DNA from: Hysterangium stoloniferum
Lineage: Eukaryota > Basidiomycota > Agaricomycetes > Hysterangiales > Hysterangiaceae
Length of the DNA stretch: 64,000 bases
Direction of reading: 5' to 3'
Assembly (NCBI GenBank): GCA_015178975.1
Contig: WHVD01000024.1
Coordinates: 248,001 to 312,000, forward strand
Within the stretch, counting starts at the first letter, position 1, and each line of letters begins with the position of its first letter. Under the pieces are notes generated by a model, which ran no database searches, was not told where the DNA came from, and worked only from the letters and a program-made list of their open reading frames with translations. The position numbers were made by a program, and so were the translations under genes. Positions 45,430 to 57,181 of the stretch are shown one piece after another.

Positions 45430-45775
45430 GTCAAATTACTCAACTAGAGGTGACTGAAGTCTTAGACTACAAATAACAATGTAGAGAAAACTAATAATCA
45501 GTACTCAATTAAGAGATGACTATAGTATAAGATTATTTATATATTATTGGTTGATAACCAACAACTCTAATTGAGGTGGAAATAATATATAAAAGATAGC
45601 CAGCTATTCAATTAAGAAGTGGCAAGGGGGAACAAATTAAAGTCAACAACTCAGATTGAGGTGACAAGGGATCTGATTGGGCCAACAACTCTGATAGAGG
45701 TGGCAAGGGTTTCCAACAGCTCAGATAGAGGTGGAATTAGATGTCCAACTGCCCAGATAGGGGTGGAGTAGCCTG
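45430..45775. repeat. Eight degenerate tandem units (caactc-rgat-gaggtgg type)
   Basis: Units such as caactcagattgaggtgaca, caactctgatagaggtggca and cagctcagatagaggtggaa follow each other at about 25-50 bp spacing, with more degenerate copies to the left. The array sits directly upstream, in + orientation, of the TATA-like site and looks like a repeated LTR enhancer module. Confidence 0.65.
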
Positions 45776-45893
45776 CTTGCTGCAGTCACACACAGATGTG
45801 GTGGGTTGATAAGATGATTTGATTGATTCTGATTAAGATTATATTCAAGGCTGGAGCTGAGCTCCTTATATACATTTTAGTCTGAGACATTTA

Positions 45894-46117
45894 GAAGATT
45901 CTAGAAGATTGAATGATGTCATTCTGGGAAGAATGATGTCATTTAGAATTTTCTCGAATTTTCTAGAGCATTGTGGAAGGTTCTAACTACTTCTAAGACA
46001 CTATAGAATATTCTTGGCATAATGGAACATTGTAGAATTTTATAGAATATTCTACAATATTCTATCTACTATTTGTATCTATTAACTAATGTTCCATTGG
46101 AAGCCACTGGAATGTTC
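45894..46117. promoter_or_regulatory. Clustered heat-shock-element-like arrays and tgatgtcat boxes
   Basis: Inverted GAA/TTC units recur at 5-bp spacing: GAA-TTC-GAA at 45894-45906, GAA-TTC-GAA-TTC-GAG at 45946-45968, GAA-TTC at 45976-45983, 46006-46013 and 46110-46117. At 46025-46062 five units follow in a 5/10-bp register. Two tgatgtcat boxes, resembling CRE/ATF sites, lie at 45914-45922 and 45934-45942. The spacing matches the known binding pattern of heat shock factor. Whether the sites are used is not known, and AT-richness raises the chance background. Confidence 0.5.
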
Positions 46118-46797
46118 CAGAGAGTTTCCGGTTTTTGCTATAGTAGCATATATGATGACATAATGCTCTCGCACCTGTGCACATGTATGACACCCTGCAC
46201 GTCTTGTGACTGTCACACATTGTGACCGTCGTGCACCCTTGTGACAACTGTCACATGTTGTGATGGCTGTCACCTGTTGTGACGATTTTCCCGTGCACTG
46301 TATAATAAACACAGGTGGCCAGTTTTATATTATTATATAATTATTATAATAATATAAATATATATTGCCTTGAATATGCGTGATTATTTCACATCAGATT
46401 TCTTTGTTGTCGGAGTTTGAAATGTCATGTGAATATCACATGATCTTTTTGCGCGTTGTGAATAAGCACTGAGTCACCGACATATTAATCAAAAAAGAAT
46501 AAAAGGTAGAAATTTCGTAGCTCTCTCAATTTATTAGATAAAAATACAAAATAAATTGTATAATTTCAAGATAAATCAAGAGAATATTGTACAATTTTGT
46601 TGTCACGATATAATTACATTTAAATATTTGTTTTCGCAATTTGTTAGGGGAAATTGTTTTAAAAAATGGAAAAGGCTTAGAAATACATAACACTGAAGCC
46701 AAGTCCTTCTGTTCAGTCCCCATCGGTCTACCAACTTCAGTCAGTTTTCTGTTCTTAACAGTATATTCTGGTTTCACACTTGCATTTTCCGTCAATC

Positions 46798-47712
46798 ATG
46801 CCTCTGAGGAAGAAAGATGTTAAGCCAAGAGGTGAAGCAGAATCTTCCACCCTTCAATCTCCATTCCTGTATACAGCCCGAGCCACTCCGAAAACACCAC
46901 AACCAGAACCCTCTGAAGAATCCTGCTTCTTGGAGATTATCAGTGATGCTGAAGAAGTTACCGAAGCCACCGAACCTGAAGCACCTGAAGAGGTTAACAA
47001 TCAGTCAGCTCCAGGACCTGAACCTGAGGATAGCGACCAGTCTATACCTCAAGCCAGTGGTCCTACAAAGTCCACAAAACAAAAACTGGATTTCACTCCC
47101 AACAAAGCATGGGAACTGTTCTCAGGTACCTTAGGATCCCTTAATGATTTCCTTAAAAACAATACCAAGGAAAAGGAACCTGGGCAAACCCAAGTCAATA
47201 AACCCAAACCATTTACCAGCTCAAACCCGAAGAAATTACCGACATTTCTTATGCAATGTTGATTCAACTTTTGGGACCACCTGGCTGCTTGTGCAATGGA
47301 TGACTGAAAGGTAAATTTTGTGCTCTCTTACCTCAAGGATTCCACAGCAGCCTGGTTTGAACCCACATTTTCCAGCCTCACTTCTGAAGATCCCAATTGG
47401 CTTCATGATTGGGACACTGTCATTGAGGAACTCAAAACAAACTTCAGTCCCTACAACCAAACAGGCGATGCCGAGGCTGCACTTTCTAATCTCAAAATGA
47501 AAGACACCCAATGCATTACCGATTACATTGCTCAGTTCAACAACCTCGCCACATGTTGCAACTGGGGTGATTTGGCCCTCTGTTACCCGTTTTACTCCAG
47601 CCTCCCATCCCACCTCAAAGACAAAGTTTCCAAAGGGGAGACTGGTAAGCTGAAGACTCTCCCACTCATGCATCTAAAGGCCCAAAATGTGGATGCCCAA
47701 TATTGGAAATGA
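46798..47712 (+). pseudogene. Gypsy gag (capsid region)
   Basis: The frame starts MPLRKKDVKPRG at 46798. It has an acidic, Pro/Glu-rich N-terminal region, then a retrotransposon gag capsid segment (STAAWFEPTFSS, LKTNFSPYNQTGDAEAAL, ITDYIAQFNNLA). Two in-frame TGA codons at 47260-47262 and about 47305 interrupt it, both explicable as CGA or TGG changes. In the family this protein forms the virus-like particle. A separated CCHC knuckle (CLLCADPGHQVTTC) follows at about 47982 in another frame. Confidence 0.85.
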
Positions 47713-48121
47713 CACTCATAAATCAGTCATGAGAACCCATCAGACAAAAAATCATTGGACAACAAGAATGCCAACAAGTCTGGTAATCAAAACACTAACA
47801 ATACCAGCAACTCAAACTCCAATAAAAGTCCAACAATAAGGGTTCCAACAACAAAAACGGCAAAGGCAAACAGTCAAATAAGTCTCAAGACAAGGACAAA
47901 CCTGACCTTAATGGCAAACTCGGCTCTGATGGCAAGCTCCTACCACAAGAGAAGCAACACCGAATGGACAACAACCTTTGTTTGTTGTGTGCAGATCCCG
48001 GACACCAAGTCACCACATGCCTGAAGGCCACAAAGGCCCAATTGGCCAATACAGCTACGACTTCACAACCGGCTAAGCTGGCTGCCAAGTCAAAAAAAGA
48101 TTTAGCAACTCTCAGGATTCT

Positions 48122-49647
48122 GTGCAGTTGGAGAGTTGCATTGAATCTCCTTACACACCAGAGAATTGTCATCTTAATGTGTCTGCTCTTTATGATCCAA
48201 ATTCATTGTTTATAAATCTCACTTCAGAACCCTTCGGGAGTCTCAATTTTCAAGCTCTTGTAGATTCAGGTTCCACTCATTGTTTCATAGATACAAATTT
48301 TTCCCAAAAAGATCAGTTAAAAACCTATGCAATAGATCTGATTTCACTCTGACTTTTCGATGGTACCTCAAACTCTGTAATCTCGCAAGCCTGCAAACTC
48401 CGATTTCAGTTCCCATGTGGAACTTTTCAGACAGTTAGGTTTCTTGTAACACAGTTGGACTCGAGCTGCTCAGTGGTTCTAGAACATAACTGGCTCACCC
48501 ACTACAATCCGTTGATTGATTGGGTATTGGGCAGTATCCATTTCTGAACCCCATCAGCACCCGATGTGACTGGTCCATCTCCACCTGTTTTGGCAAATAT
48601 GGCCTCTATGGCACCTCCGGCCCCCATGGCAAATCCGAGCTCTCCGCCTCCCATCTCTCTAATAAATGCCACAGCTTTTATGAGAGCCATAAAGTTGGAA
48701 GGCTCCTGAGCATTTACAGTCAATCTTAAAGTTGATGAAGCCACCAGTCATTTTGCAACTCCGGTGGCTGAACCTGTTGCAGATTTGGAAGGTGTTCCAG
48801 AAAAATACCACAAATTTGCAGATGTCTTCAGTAAACAAAAAGCTGATCAACTTGCCCCTCACAGGCCTTATGATTTGAAAATTGATATTGAAGAAGGTTC
48901 ACATCTGCCCTTAGGCCCAGTTTATCCTCTCTCACAGTCCAAACTATCAGCTATCCAAGATTTTTTGGATGAACACTTGGCTTTAGGTGTTATCCAACCC
49001 TCAAAATCTCCTTATGGAGCCCCTGTTCTATTTGTTTGTAAAAAAGACAGTTCCCTACAGCTTTGCATTGACTTTTGAGAACTCAATGTGATCACTCGGA
49101 AAGATAAGTACCCATTACCACTAATCTCTGATTTACTTGATGCCCCTCAGAAAGCCCAAATCTATACAAAGATAGATCTTAAACACACCTATCACTTGGT
49201 TCAGATCACTGAAGGTGACGAGTGGAAAATGGCTTTTCGCACTTTCTATGGCTCTTTTGAATGGTTAGTGATGCCTTTCAGTCTCACCAACGCTCTGTAG
49301 GTCTTTCAACGTTTTATCAACAACATCTTTTCTGACCTCCTCGACATCTACGTCATTGTGTACCTAGATGACATCCTCATATTTTCCAAAGACCCCACAC
49401 TTCACAATGAACACATCTGTGAAGTTCTCTGAAGACTCTGAAAACATGGTCTTTTTGCAAATGGTAAAAAATGTTCATTTTATGTTGACACGGTTGAATA
49501 TTTAGGATTCATGATGGGACCCAATGGTCTCCACATGGATGACTCTAAAATTCAAGTCATTCAAGATTGGCTGGAACCCCGAAAGGTTAAGAACATTCAG
49601 TCCTTTTTAGGCTTCACCAATTTTTATCATTGTTTCATTCATGAGAT
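48122..49647 (+). pseudogene. Gypsy protease and reverse transcriptase
   Basis: The retropepsin motif LVDSGSTHCF lies at about 48257. The RT follows with [42 protein letters not shown], and the catalytic [12 protein letters not shown] at about 49360-49395. Stops occur at 48350, 48545, 48708, 49076, 49298 and 49430. In several the expected codon is CGA, CAG or TGG (for example CIDF-stop-ELN where relatives read Arg), consistent with C-to-T decay. RNase H and integrase are lost at the 49647 breakpoint. Confidence 0.88.
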
Positions 49648-49712
49648 CGACTGAATTCAGTGCGATGTTCATGGTCCAGGGTGTTCCACCAGACCTTAGC
49701 ATTGCCAGTGAG

Positions 49713-51380
49713 TCATCTTGGCAGAGTGACTCCTAACAATGTGCACATGGAGTCTGATACCTCTGAGAGACTCATGATATCCATGATGTAGTCCAAAGCC
49801 TTGGATTGAGTTCCATCGTATTCGGGAAGGTCAGACCATTTTATCTTGATGTCATTGGTGTTAAGAGCAATCTTCTTATCCTTAGGTAAGTCATCGATAA
49901 ACATGCTGGCTCAAGGCTGTGTTGAAGTTTGAAAGGGGGAGTTAGGTACTGCACTGTGATGCCTCCCACATCCTGAATTCCCTCCATAGTCTGAATTATT
50001 CGAGCTCCTGGATGAACTGCTAGGGGGGCCTCCTGGTGGCAGAAAAGGATTCAAGGTGATCGGCAGAGAATGGTGGGGATTGTCTGGATTCAGCAATCCT
50101 CGACCAGCAACATGACCAGCTATACCCTCGGTGAATGTGGTAGAGAAGGAGGGTCGACCCTTGCTGGCAACCAATTGATTCCTAACTGTGGGCTGTTCAT
50201 CACCAGAGTTGGGGCTATCTGAAGTTCTTTTGAACACAATGCAAGAGTGATGAATCCCCTGGTGGGGCATGGGGCTGGGTTCCATCACAATTTGTCTCTC
50301 AATTTTGGTTGTATTCAAAAGCTGACGTGGCTGAGGCTGATGGAAAGGAGTGCAGAATTCAATCCTTTTTTCCTGAAGGCAATCTATCACTTCCATCCTC
50401 ATATCCAACAGGAAATCCTCCAAAATGACAGGATAATTGAGTGAATGGAGGAAATGAGTATCAGGAGACCCATTTAGGTTGCAAACGAACAACTTAGTCG
50501 TGGAGAGAGGTGAATCGGGCACTTGAATTGAATTATTATAAGGGTGAAGCACCTCCAAAACCATTTTATTAAGTCTTCTCTGATTTTGCGTCAACCGGCC
50601 CCTTAGAGTAAAGTATGTGAACAATACATTTGGTGTGACTCCATTAAGAGACTCCTCCAACATTCGAATGTACATATACTGGTAGTCAACCTTGGGCACA
50701 ATGTGATCCCCACCGAGTAGGATGTGAAGGATTTGCAGCATGTCATTGTGTGTACGAAGCACTTCGAGGAATAAAGAGAACACTTCCCACTTAAAAACTG
50801 TTCTTCCCCCTTCCATAATGGATGTAACATCACTCGACCATTCAGGAATTGAGCAGGTCAGATCCTCAAGGGTTCCTGGTCACATGAATAAGTCCCGTGC
50901 CAATAAAATGGCCTGATAACGACCTAACCAGACTGCTACTGTCACCGGTAAAGAAGGATAATCTGTTTCGTACTCCTCCATGAAAGGAGTAAGCTGATCA
51001 GCAGAGATTTGATCGGTGTAGTATGTGTCCCACTTCACATCGATAGGCTTGGCATAAACCATATGACCCCCAAGGAACTGCTTCTGTCTTGGTGGGAATG
51101 TGAGAATGGGCTCGGGTGCTTGGGTAGGCTCAGCTCCAGGGGTGCTCAACTGCCTGGTTAGTGAATATTCCTCAGGTGGATCGGGGAGGGTCTTCGTTGA
51201 CGGTCCAGCTGCTACTCTGGGGGAATCCTCAGGAGGGGCTGATCTTTGAAAAGTCAACAAAGACTTCCTCATGGTGACGTTACGTGGTGGTTCCAGACTA
51301 GCAGGTCTTTGATGAGGTGTTGAACTACTTGGGGTTGTTGAAGATCTTGGTGTTTGGTTCTTACCTGTGGTCATTTGCAT
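49713..51380 (-). pseudogene. Gag-like polyprotein of the reverse retroelement
   Basis: From MQMTTGKNQT at 51380 the frame runs to a stop at about 50880 (LLARDLFM). It continues to 49911 and, after another stop, to 49713 with the capsid start (WSDLPEYDGTQSKALDY). The conserved part (VKWDTYYTDQIS, VTVAVWLGRYQAI, LLGGDHIVPKVDYQY) aligns with ORF1 at 34062-35231, but the Ser/Pro-rich tail is much longer. It links this unnamed domain to Gypsy gag. Two stops and truncation make it non-functional. Confidence 0.75.
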
Positions 51381-51450
51381 GCTTAGAAATTAATAGTTGA
51401 ACAGTAACATTTTCTTCATAGGGAAAGAGTGGTCCGGCCCAGATCACCAC

Positions 51451-52041
51451 TGTGAAGAGTGGTGGAAGTTCTAACCATTCTATATACGAAGAATATCAAC
51501 CATTTAGGTACGATACGATGATGTATTGACTATCTAGTTCAATATGGTTGAGAGGATTAGCTATCTTAAGTAGAATACATTGATAGCTAATATGAATGAA
51601 AGAGAATCAACTTTGAAGTACGATTCTGAGTGACTGCTCAAGTGTTTAAGGAAATAATGAGAGAGTCAAATAAACAGAGTAGTGCAGATCGAGATAACGG
51701 TTCAAGTTTTGACTAGTGTAGTTAGAAACTGTGATTGCACTGGTAGTTAAGGCCCATCTGTGATGGTCGAGATGATACCCCAATGACAACTTGCAGGACA
51801 CTAAGTGGGTGTCTGGGCAAGTCATGGTTATGGGGTAAAAAGTGTCTGAGTTCTAACTATAGGTGCTAGAATACATAGGTCTTGTGTGTATGCACCCACA
51901 AGAGTCTGTACTGAATGCATAGGTCATCGAACTAAATATATGTGTATAATAAAATAGAGAGAGAAATAGAAATAATAATGGAAATATAGTGTAAGCTCGT
52001 CCAGACTATACTTCAGAGTATATTTTGCAGTACCTCTCACA
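51451..52041 (-). mobile_element. LTR of the reverse retroelement
   Basis: This 591-bp LTR has the + strand ends TGTGAAGAGTGG and CCTCTCACA. The minus-strand end CCACTCTTCACA is identical to the end of the LTR at 38300-38773. The 5 bp to its right are catat, the expected target duplicate. The partner site is lost with the truncated end. Confidence 0.8.
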
Positions 52042-55000
52042 CATATTGAGGGCTTCTGTACATTCCAGCTTCCCATTTATTCTCATTCAGAGATTTATTT
52101 TTAAAGTGATTAGAGTTTACATTATTCAGAATTATATACTTTATATACTTTTGTAAATTCACTGAATCTAAAAAACATAAGTTAGTCTCCTTTTGGAACC
52201 TTGCTGAATACTTACTCATGGACCAATAATAACATCCTTAAACACTACATATTTGGCTTGGAATAGTATTTTCATTCTTCCTCAATTTGTTTCTCTTGAA
52301 GTGTCAAGTGTTTTGTTCCACATTGGACTACCAACTTCCCATATGGCCATGATTGCCCTTCCCATGTCATATTGGGGACTTCTGCAGATTCTAGATCCCC
52401 ATTTATTCTCTTTCATACTCATATCCTACTTTCCTTCCATTCCACTCATCTTTCTGTCATTGAATCTTTTAGTATGTATAAATTATTGTCTTGTATTCTA
52501 CTACATAATCTCCAGTTCAAACATTGATTTGGAACCTTTTTGTTAAGAACCACATTGTTCAGGCCCATGTGTATTTTCAACCTACATATACTGTCCTCTG
52601 GCATTGTGATACACACCTGCTTAATGATTTCCTTTTCCAGCCACTCTATCTCTCTAATGACATTCCATTATTCCTTGCATCACGTCACCATATCATTTGC
52701 CACCTCAGAATATTTATCTTTTTTCTGTTGTCTTGTATTCCTTTTCTTAATATCCTGTTCTGTTTCCCAATTCCTTTGTTCTTTTAATATCAAATCTCCA
52801 TTTTCAGCTCTGTGCTTCCATTTACTTTAGTATAAAACCCCATCATGTACACTACTATCCTTCAGTTTGAATTGTGTATGTAAACTGCATTTCCTAATTT
52901 TGTCTTGTCTCTGTCCCAAACTCACAATGGGTGTCATACCCTGCCATGGTGATGTGCATTAATATGCCTGGCAGGCCTCCTCACAGTTATTGGAATAACC
53001 TATACTTCATAAGGAGGTGCATATAACATGTGATGATGCATCAAAAGGCCATATATACTGTGTGAAGCTCAATTTCAGCAAGGAGATACAGAATAAGAAA
53101 ATGGATAGTAGACATACCTGTGACTGTCCTGTGGAGAACATGTGAGATTTGATTCACCTACTGAAAATTTGGCCCATTCAGTTCCCTTCAATTTGGTCAT
53201 ATATCAATACAATACTGAGGTACTCATGAGATGTTATCCATACCATCCTCGTGCTACCTAGATACAATTATGAAGGTGGATGAAGCATGATAGGGATAGG
53301 GTTGTGTTTCAGTGTTGTGTGGTGAGAGGTAGGAACTTCCATCCTCAATAATATTTGCCATCCTATTTTGAAGGCAAATTTTACAACCTCATGCTTAAAT
53401 ATAGAATTTCATATTCCAAAGGGTAATACAACTAACTACGACCGAATGTGGAACGTATGAGATGTTAGAATGAATCTGTTTCCTCTTGAGAGACCAGGTT
53501 CCTGGAATCCACATACCCTTTCGTGATACGCTCTTGCCCTGTTCCACCCTACAGGTTCATATGCTAAAGCAACCTGTAATTTGTCTGGATCTCTCTCTAT
53601 GTTTTCGCTTGAATATCGTAAGAGCATCCATGTTGACATTGCAGAACTCCATTTTTGCAGCACTAGCAAGTTCTATTTTAATTCCGTAATGTAACTCGTA
53701 TAATGTCCGGTAATGGTACTCTCAAGGAGGCTCGGACAGTGCATATGCGTATAGAAACAGGTGGGGGAACTGAAGACGATTGTCTCTGGGTTTAGCCCCA
53801 GATAGAATTGAAAGCATGAGTTTCTTTACTCGCCGTCTGGAGTGTTATTGTCTGTGTATTTACCATCAGGTCGCTGTCATGATTATTGTCTTTCGACAGC
53901 GGGATAAACGATGTGGTAAATCCGTATGCAAATATCCCATGCTTAGTGTGTCCTCGAAATTGTCATATGTATTTTCCATTAACTGGAATACAGACTTTAA
54001 TCTACTACATGCCACTAGTTCCTTTTGAGACAGCGGAAGAAACCTAAAGAAGATCCCCCGAATAATGAGAGATGCTAAAAGACCTATAAAATCAAAAATG
54101 TACGGACTAAAGCCGATAATGAGGAAGCTATCGTTAAAAAACCTCTCCGACCAAATCGCCAACTCGGATTGCCAATCATTCGCCGCATCACGTCGAGCCA
54201 AAACGGTGAACCACAACTATTGGATAGTTTCCTTATAAAAGGTACCGTAATAGGGGTGGTTTGAATAGGTTTAGACCTGAGCTGCCTGATGAGAGACAAT
54301 CCGAAGCGGGGGAAGGGGGGCGATACTGAAGCCTGACATTAGAGACCCTCCATGCATGGTAGTCAAAGGGATCTTGAAGACCAGTGCTGGGAGGAATCTT
54401 TGAAGAAAGCAAAAGGATGAAATCGAGTGCGAATATATAGCAAAACTACGGTGTTGGCCGGCGTCGCTACGTGATCGCCTTCCTAACACAACTACCGTCT
54501 CATATTGGAGTGAATGCAACAAGTCAGCGGTGGTCCGAGGGAATGGAGCGAGTGAATATTTGGTCAAATATAGTTGGTAGATCGTCCCTGGATTTATAAT
54601 ACAGTCAAGAATCTATATCAAGCAGTGATAGTTTACAGCAGTAGAAGCATTGGCCAATGATGGTAATTGCAAGAAATCCGAGGAGTTATTACGGGAGTTC
54701 CGAGGCCCACCAGTACGTGCCACAACGTTCCAGCGATGGTCCCCGGTGTCCCTTGCAACCTCAAATTGTCGCATGGATTAGAGGTGTTCCCAGAAAAAGA
54801 ACGGGCTATAGATGAAATTTTCAAGGATGGGGGAAACAATTTCAAGTAACGTCTGGTTTAGTTTGTCATGAACGTTATAATTATCCTTCAAGTTTGTTGT
54901 TGCTTCTCTTGGGTGCCAGCGGCTCCTTCTCAGTGACCGATTCAAGTTACTTCTTCTGTATATGTCCTCGTCCGCGGGACCTGTCTTTCGAGAGATGCAC

Positions 55001-57181
55001 AGCCACTGCCGCGTGGAAACAAGCTTTCAAATCGGATCCCGTCAGCAAACACGACGGATGAACTAAATGCCAATGTACTGGTACTAGACTAGATGTAACC
55101 GCATATATCTCTCCGAGTCTGAAATATCGGGGGTAGTGGTCAAGGCACGGCAACACAGACGTTCGTACGACTTAGACCCATTTGTAAATTCCCTTTGACC
55201 CCTTTTTGCTCACCAACTATCGTGATTCCATCATGATGTCGCCTCGTGGACATATACTTGAAACATCTCTAATGGTCCGCGGTGATTCTATTTGTCAAAT
55301 CTGTAGATTTGGCCTCGCAAACTTCGAACTCAAGTAGCCTATCAATGTATGATCTAAAGTTTGGCTATCGGGCGTCACTAGCTGGCACGTCACTACAGTT
55401 GGGAACAAAGTCAACTAATTTGGTCATCCCATTTTTGTACACTCCCGCGTGCGCGAACACTCAGGGTAGTCAAAAATATATTGCGACCTAGTGAAGATAT
55501 TTCAACGAGCCAATTGCCTTGTTTCGAAGATATTTTGGGAGAGGACCCCAAAAACAAATCGGGACGAGTCCGAAAAAATGTGCAATTGAGAACTCTCGAT
55601 GAGCCGAGGATGAATCTACAGAAGCCTTGCTCATAATGCATAGGGTTGGGTCAGAACGACTTGAGCGCCTGCATGCTGAACTGCTAGCTCATACTGCATG
55701 GTTTCCATAATGCATAGCAAACTGGCCGCCCCGATGCTATTTATTACAAGTCTTCTGTACTGATATATTCCTTAGTCAACAGTTTTGGCGCAAAAAAAGA
55801 TGAAAACCTGAGGTGCCACCTCACACTCCTGGAAAGTGACCGATGGCCCTTAGTCGACCTCGAAAACATACCCGAGATACTGATAGGCTTTGAAATCCAA
55901 CAGTCCTATCAAGCGTACTTCAGTTAAAGACATGAATGTCTTTTCTTACCCAATTTTCACTGTGAGCTCAATCCAATCGAGGTGGTAAGTTATAATCATC
56001 ACGTAATTGATAAAATCTGATACATTGTTTAACGATTAGCCCGATGAGTCAAGCATCGTTACCATAAGGTCCCGGCTACTTAAATGCATGCCGTACGGAT
56101 GTACTCCCGCGGTATAACCGTTCCCCACGGTTGATGAGCGCATACCGAAAAGGGCTTATTGGCAACGATGCGCATGGGCTGTCAGGGAGCAAAAACAATA
56201 TCGTCAGCTTAAATTTCTAATACAACGGTGGTGTCGGTTGATGCAGTTTTTGAACCCTAATTAGCATGCAAAACGCCACACACCCTGACCCTATCTATAA
56301 TCCTCGTGGGAAACGATGAGAAAAGTGTTTTCGACGCATCCCCGACCGCCAAATCCAATCTGAAATTAGTTTTCCCGTCAATCATGAGATATCGAACTTG
56401 TTGGCTTTAATTGTTGGTCCGCAGCTGTACATGTGGCTATCATTTGAAGACGCTAGCTGGGGATTGCCGCGCATATAGATGCATATTTTCATCTAAATCC
56501 TTCCCGTATATCACGAATATAAAATTCCAAATCAAATAGGAGCTTTACTGCTATTGGTAATGGAAATTCTTGTTAACCTTCCTGCATCCCTCACCTTGAA
56601 ACTACAGCCTCGATTGGAACTCCCACATTCAAGGCAGGCGTAAGGAAAATGTATACATGGACATTAGACGTGGAGCGGAGAAACAGATGTTGCCAAAACC
56701 GTACGTGCACAATCAATCATTATACTCCATACACATCTCAGGTTTTGATACAATATATTATTACAAGCTGAGAAACAAGGCTGCAATTCGGTAGGTTTAA
56801 TATTTTGTCAAACCTTACAAAGACACAAAAAAAAAAAGGTAAAACCAAGTTACAATGATGTATGTATACCTTGGTTTGATTTTTGCCTTATATAAGGGCC
56901 TCTACAATTAGTTTCCTAATTTTTGACGATAAACGACTTGGGAACAAGTTTTTCTCAACTGCCCTTCTAAAGAGAATACGCATCCCGTACTACATATACT
57001 CCAAAAAAAAAAAGAAACAACATTGTGCACTGCTCGGAGGTTATCAATTTCAAGGTCCGCCCCAACATGTGTCCCCGCGATCACCACTTACCATATTCAT
57101 CCTTCCATAGCACGTCACTTTTTACTTAGACATCCCAGCCTTTGCCATCTGGCACCTCTCCTAATTTGACCCGTAACCATA
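52042..57181. other. No recognised gene
   Basis: 52042-53430 is AT-rich and CpG-poor. A segment of about 50 bp beginning catattg-gggcttctg at 52042 recurs in similar form at 52367, so an old direct duplication or repeat lies next to the LTR. From about 53430 CpG content returns to normal. ORFs such as 53436-53669 (-), 53866-54216 (-) and 54667-54849 (+) show no recognisable domain and no consistent splicing. The last 100-150 bp before 57182 should hold the promoter of the next gene. Confidence 0.5.

Larger units (their letters stand above)
44860..46692. mobile_element. 1,833-bp solo-LTR-like element inserted in the LTR
   Basis: The ends TGTGATGTATTAG and AAATACATAACA are imperfect inverted repeats and have TG...CA termini. 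The element is flanked by a perfect 5-bp duplication ctgaa (44855-44859 and 46693-46697). It has no ORF of note. Inside are tandem repeats of about 25-45 bp (45430-45775), a TATA-like 'ccttatatac' at about 45866, two tgatgtcat boxes and clustered GAA/TTC arrays (45894-46117). The family is not recognised. Confidence 0.85.
44170..46760 (+). mobile_element. 5' LTR of the second Gypsy, split by a solo LTR
   Basis: The LTR starts TGTTACGACC at 44170, runs to the 'cataagctgaa' segment at 44859, and resumes at 46693 to end TTCTTAACA at 46760, about 753 bp in total. It is the CpG-depleted counterpart of the solo LTR at 972-1705. For example 'cccacgtcaaaatatactcg' there reads 'cccctgtcaagttatacttg' here. 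The gag ATG follows only 37 bp after its end. Confidence 0.92.
46761..49647 (+). mobile_element. Second Gypsy chromovirus copy, gag to RT, 3'-truncated
   Basis: Directly after the split LTR come gag, knuckle, protease and RT. The sequence breaks off within the RT/RNase H connection at about 49647 (FYHCFIHE), where unrelated reverse-strand DNA begins. The last 170 bp are homologous to the first bases of the window, so the two copies overlap and together cover the family from LTR to LTR. It is CpG-poor, and most of its stops are TGA in place of likely CGA. Confidence 0.9.
49648..52041 (-). mobile_element. Reverse-strand retroelement remnant: 5' LTR plus gag
   Basis: Read on the minus strand it has an LTR (52041 to 51451), a primer-site-like TGGTGATCTGGGCCGG, a two-part gag ORF and the start of a Gypsy-type capsid (KIKWSDLPEYDG, ALDYIMDIMS). 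It then stops at the junction with the other Gypsy copy at about 49647. No RT is left. It belongs to the same family as the 4.8-kb element at 33972-38773, sharing the LTR 3' end, the sequence after it and the gag domain. CpG content is normal, so it forms a second younger island in the CpG-poor block. Confidence 0.8.

Noticed and set aside
53866..54216. Minus-strand ORF with a hydrophobic stretch (FLIIGFSPYIFDFIGLLASL)
   Set aside because: It overlaps another ORF in a different frame, and no splicing or homology cue was found.
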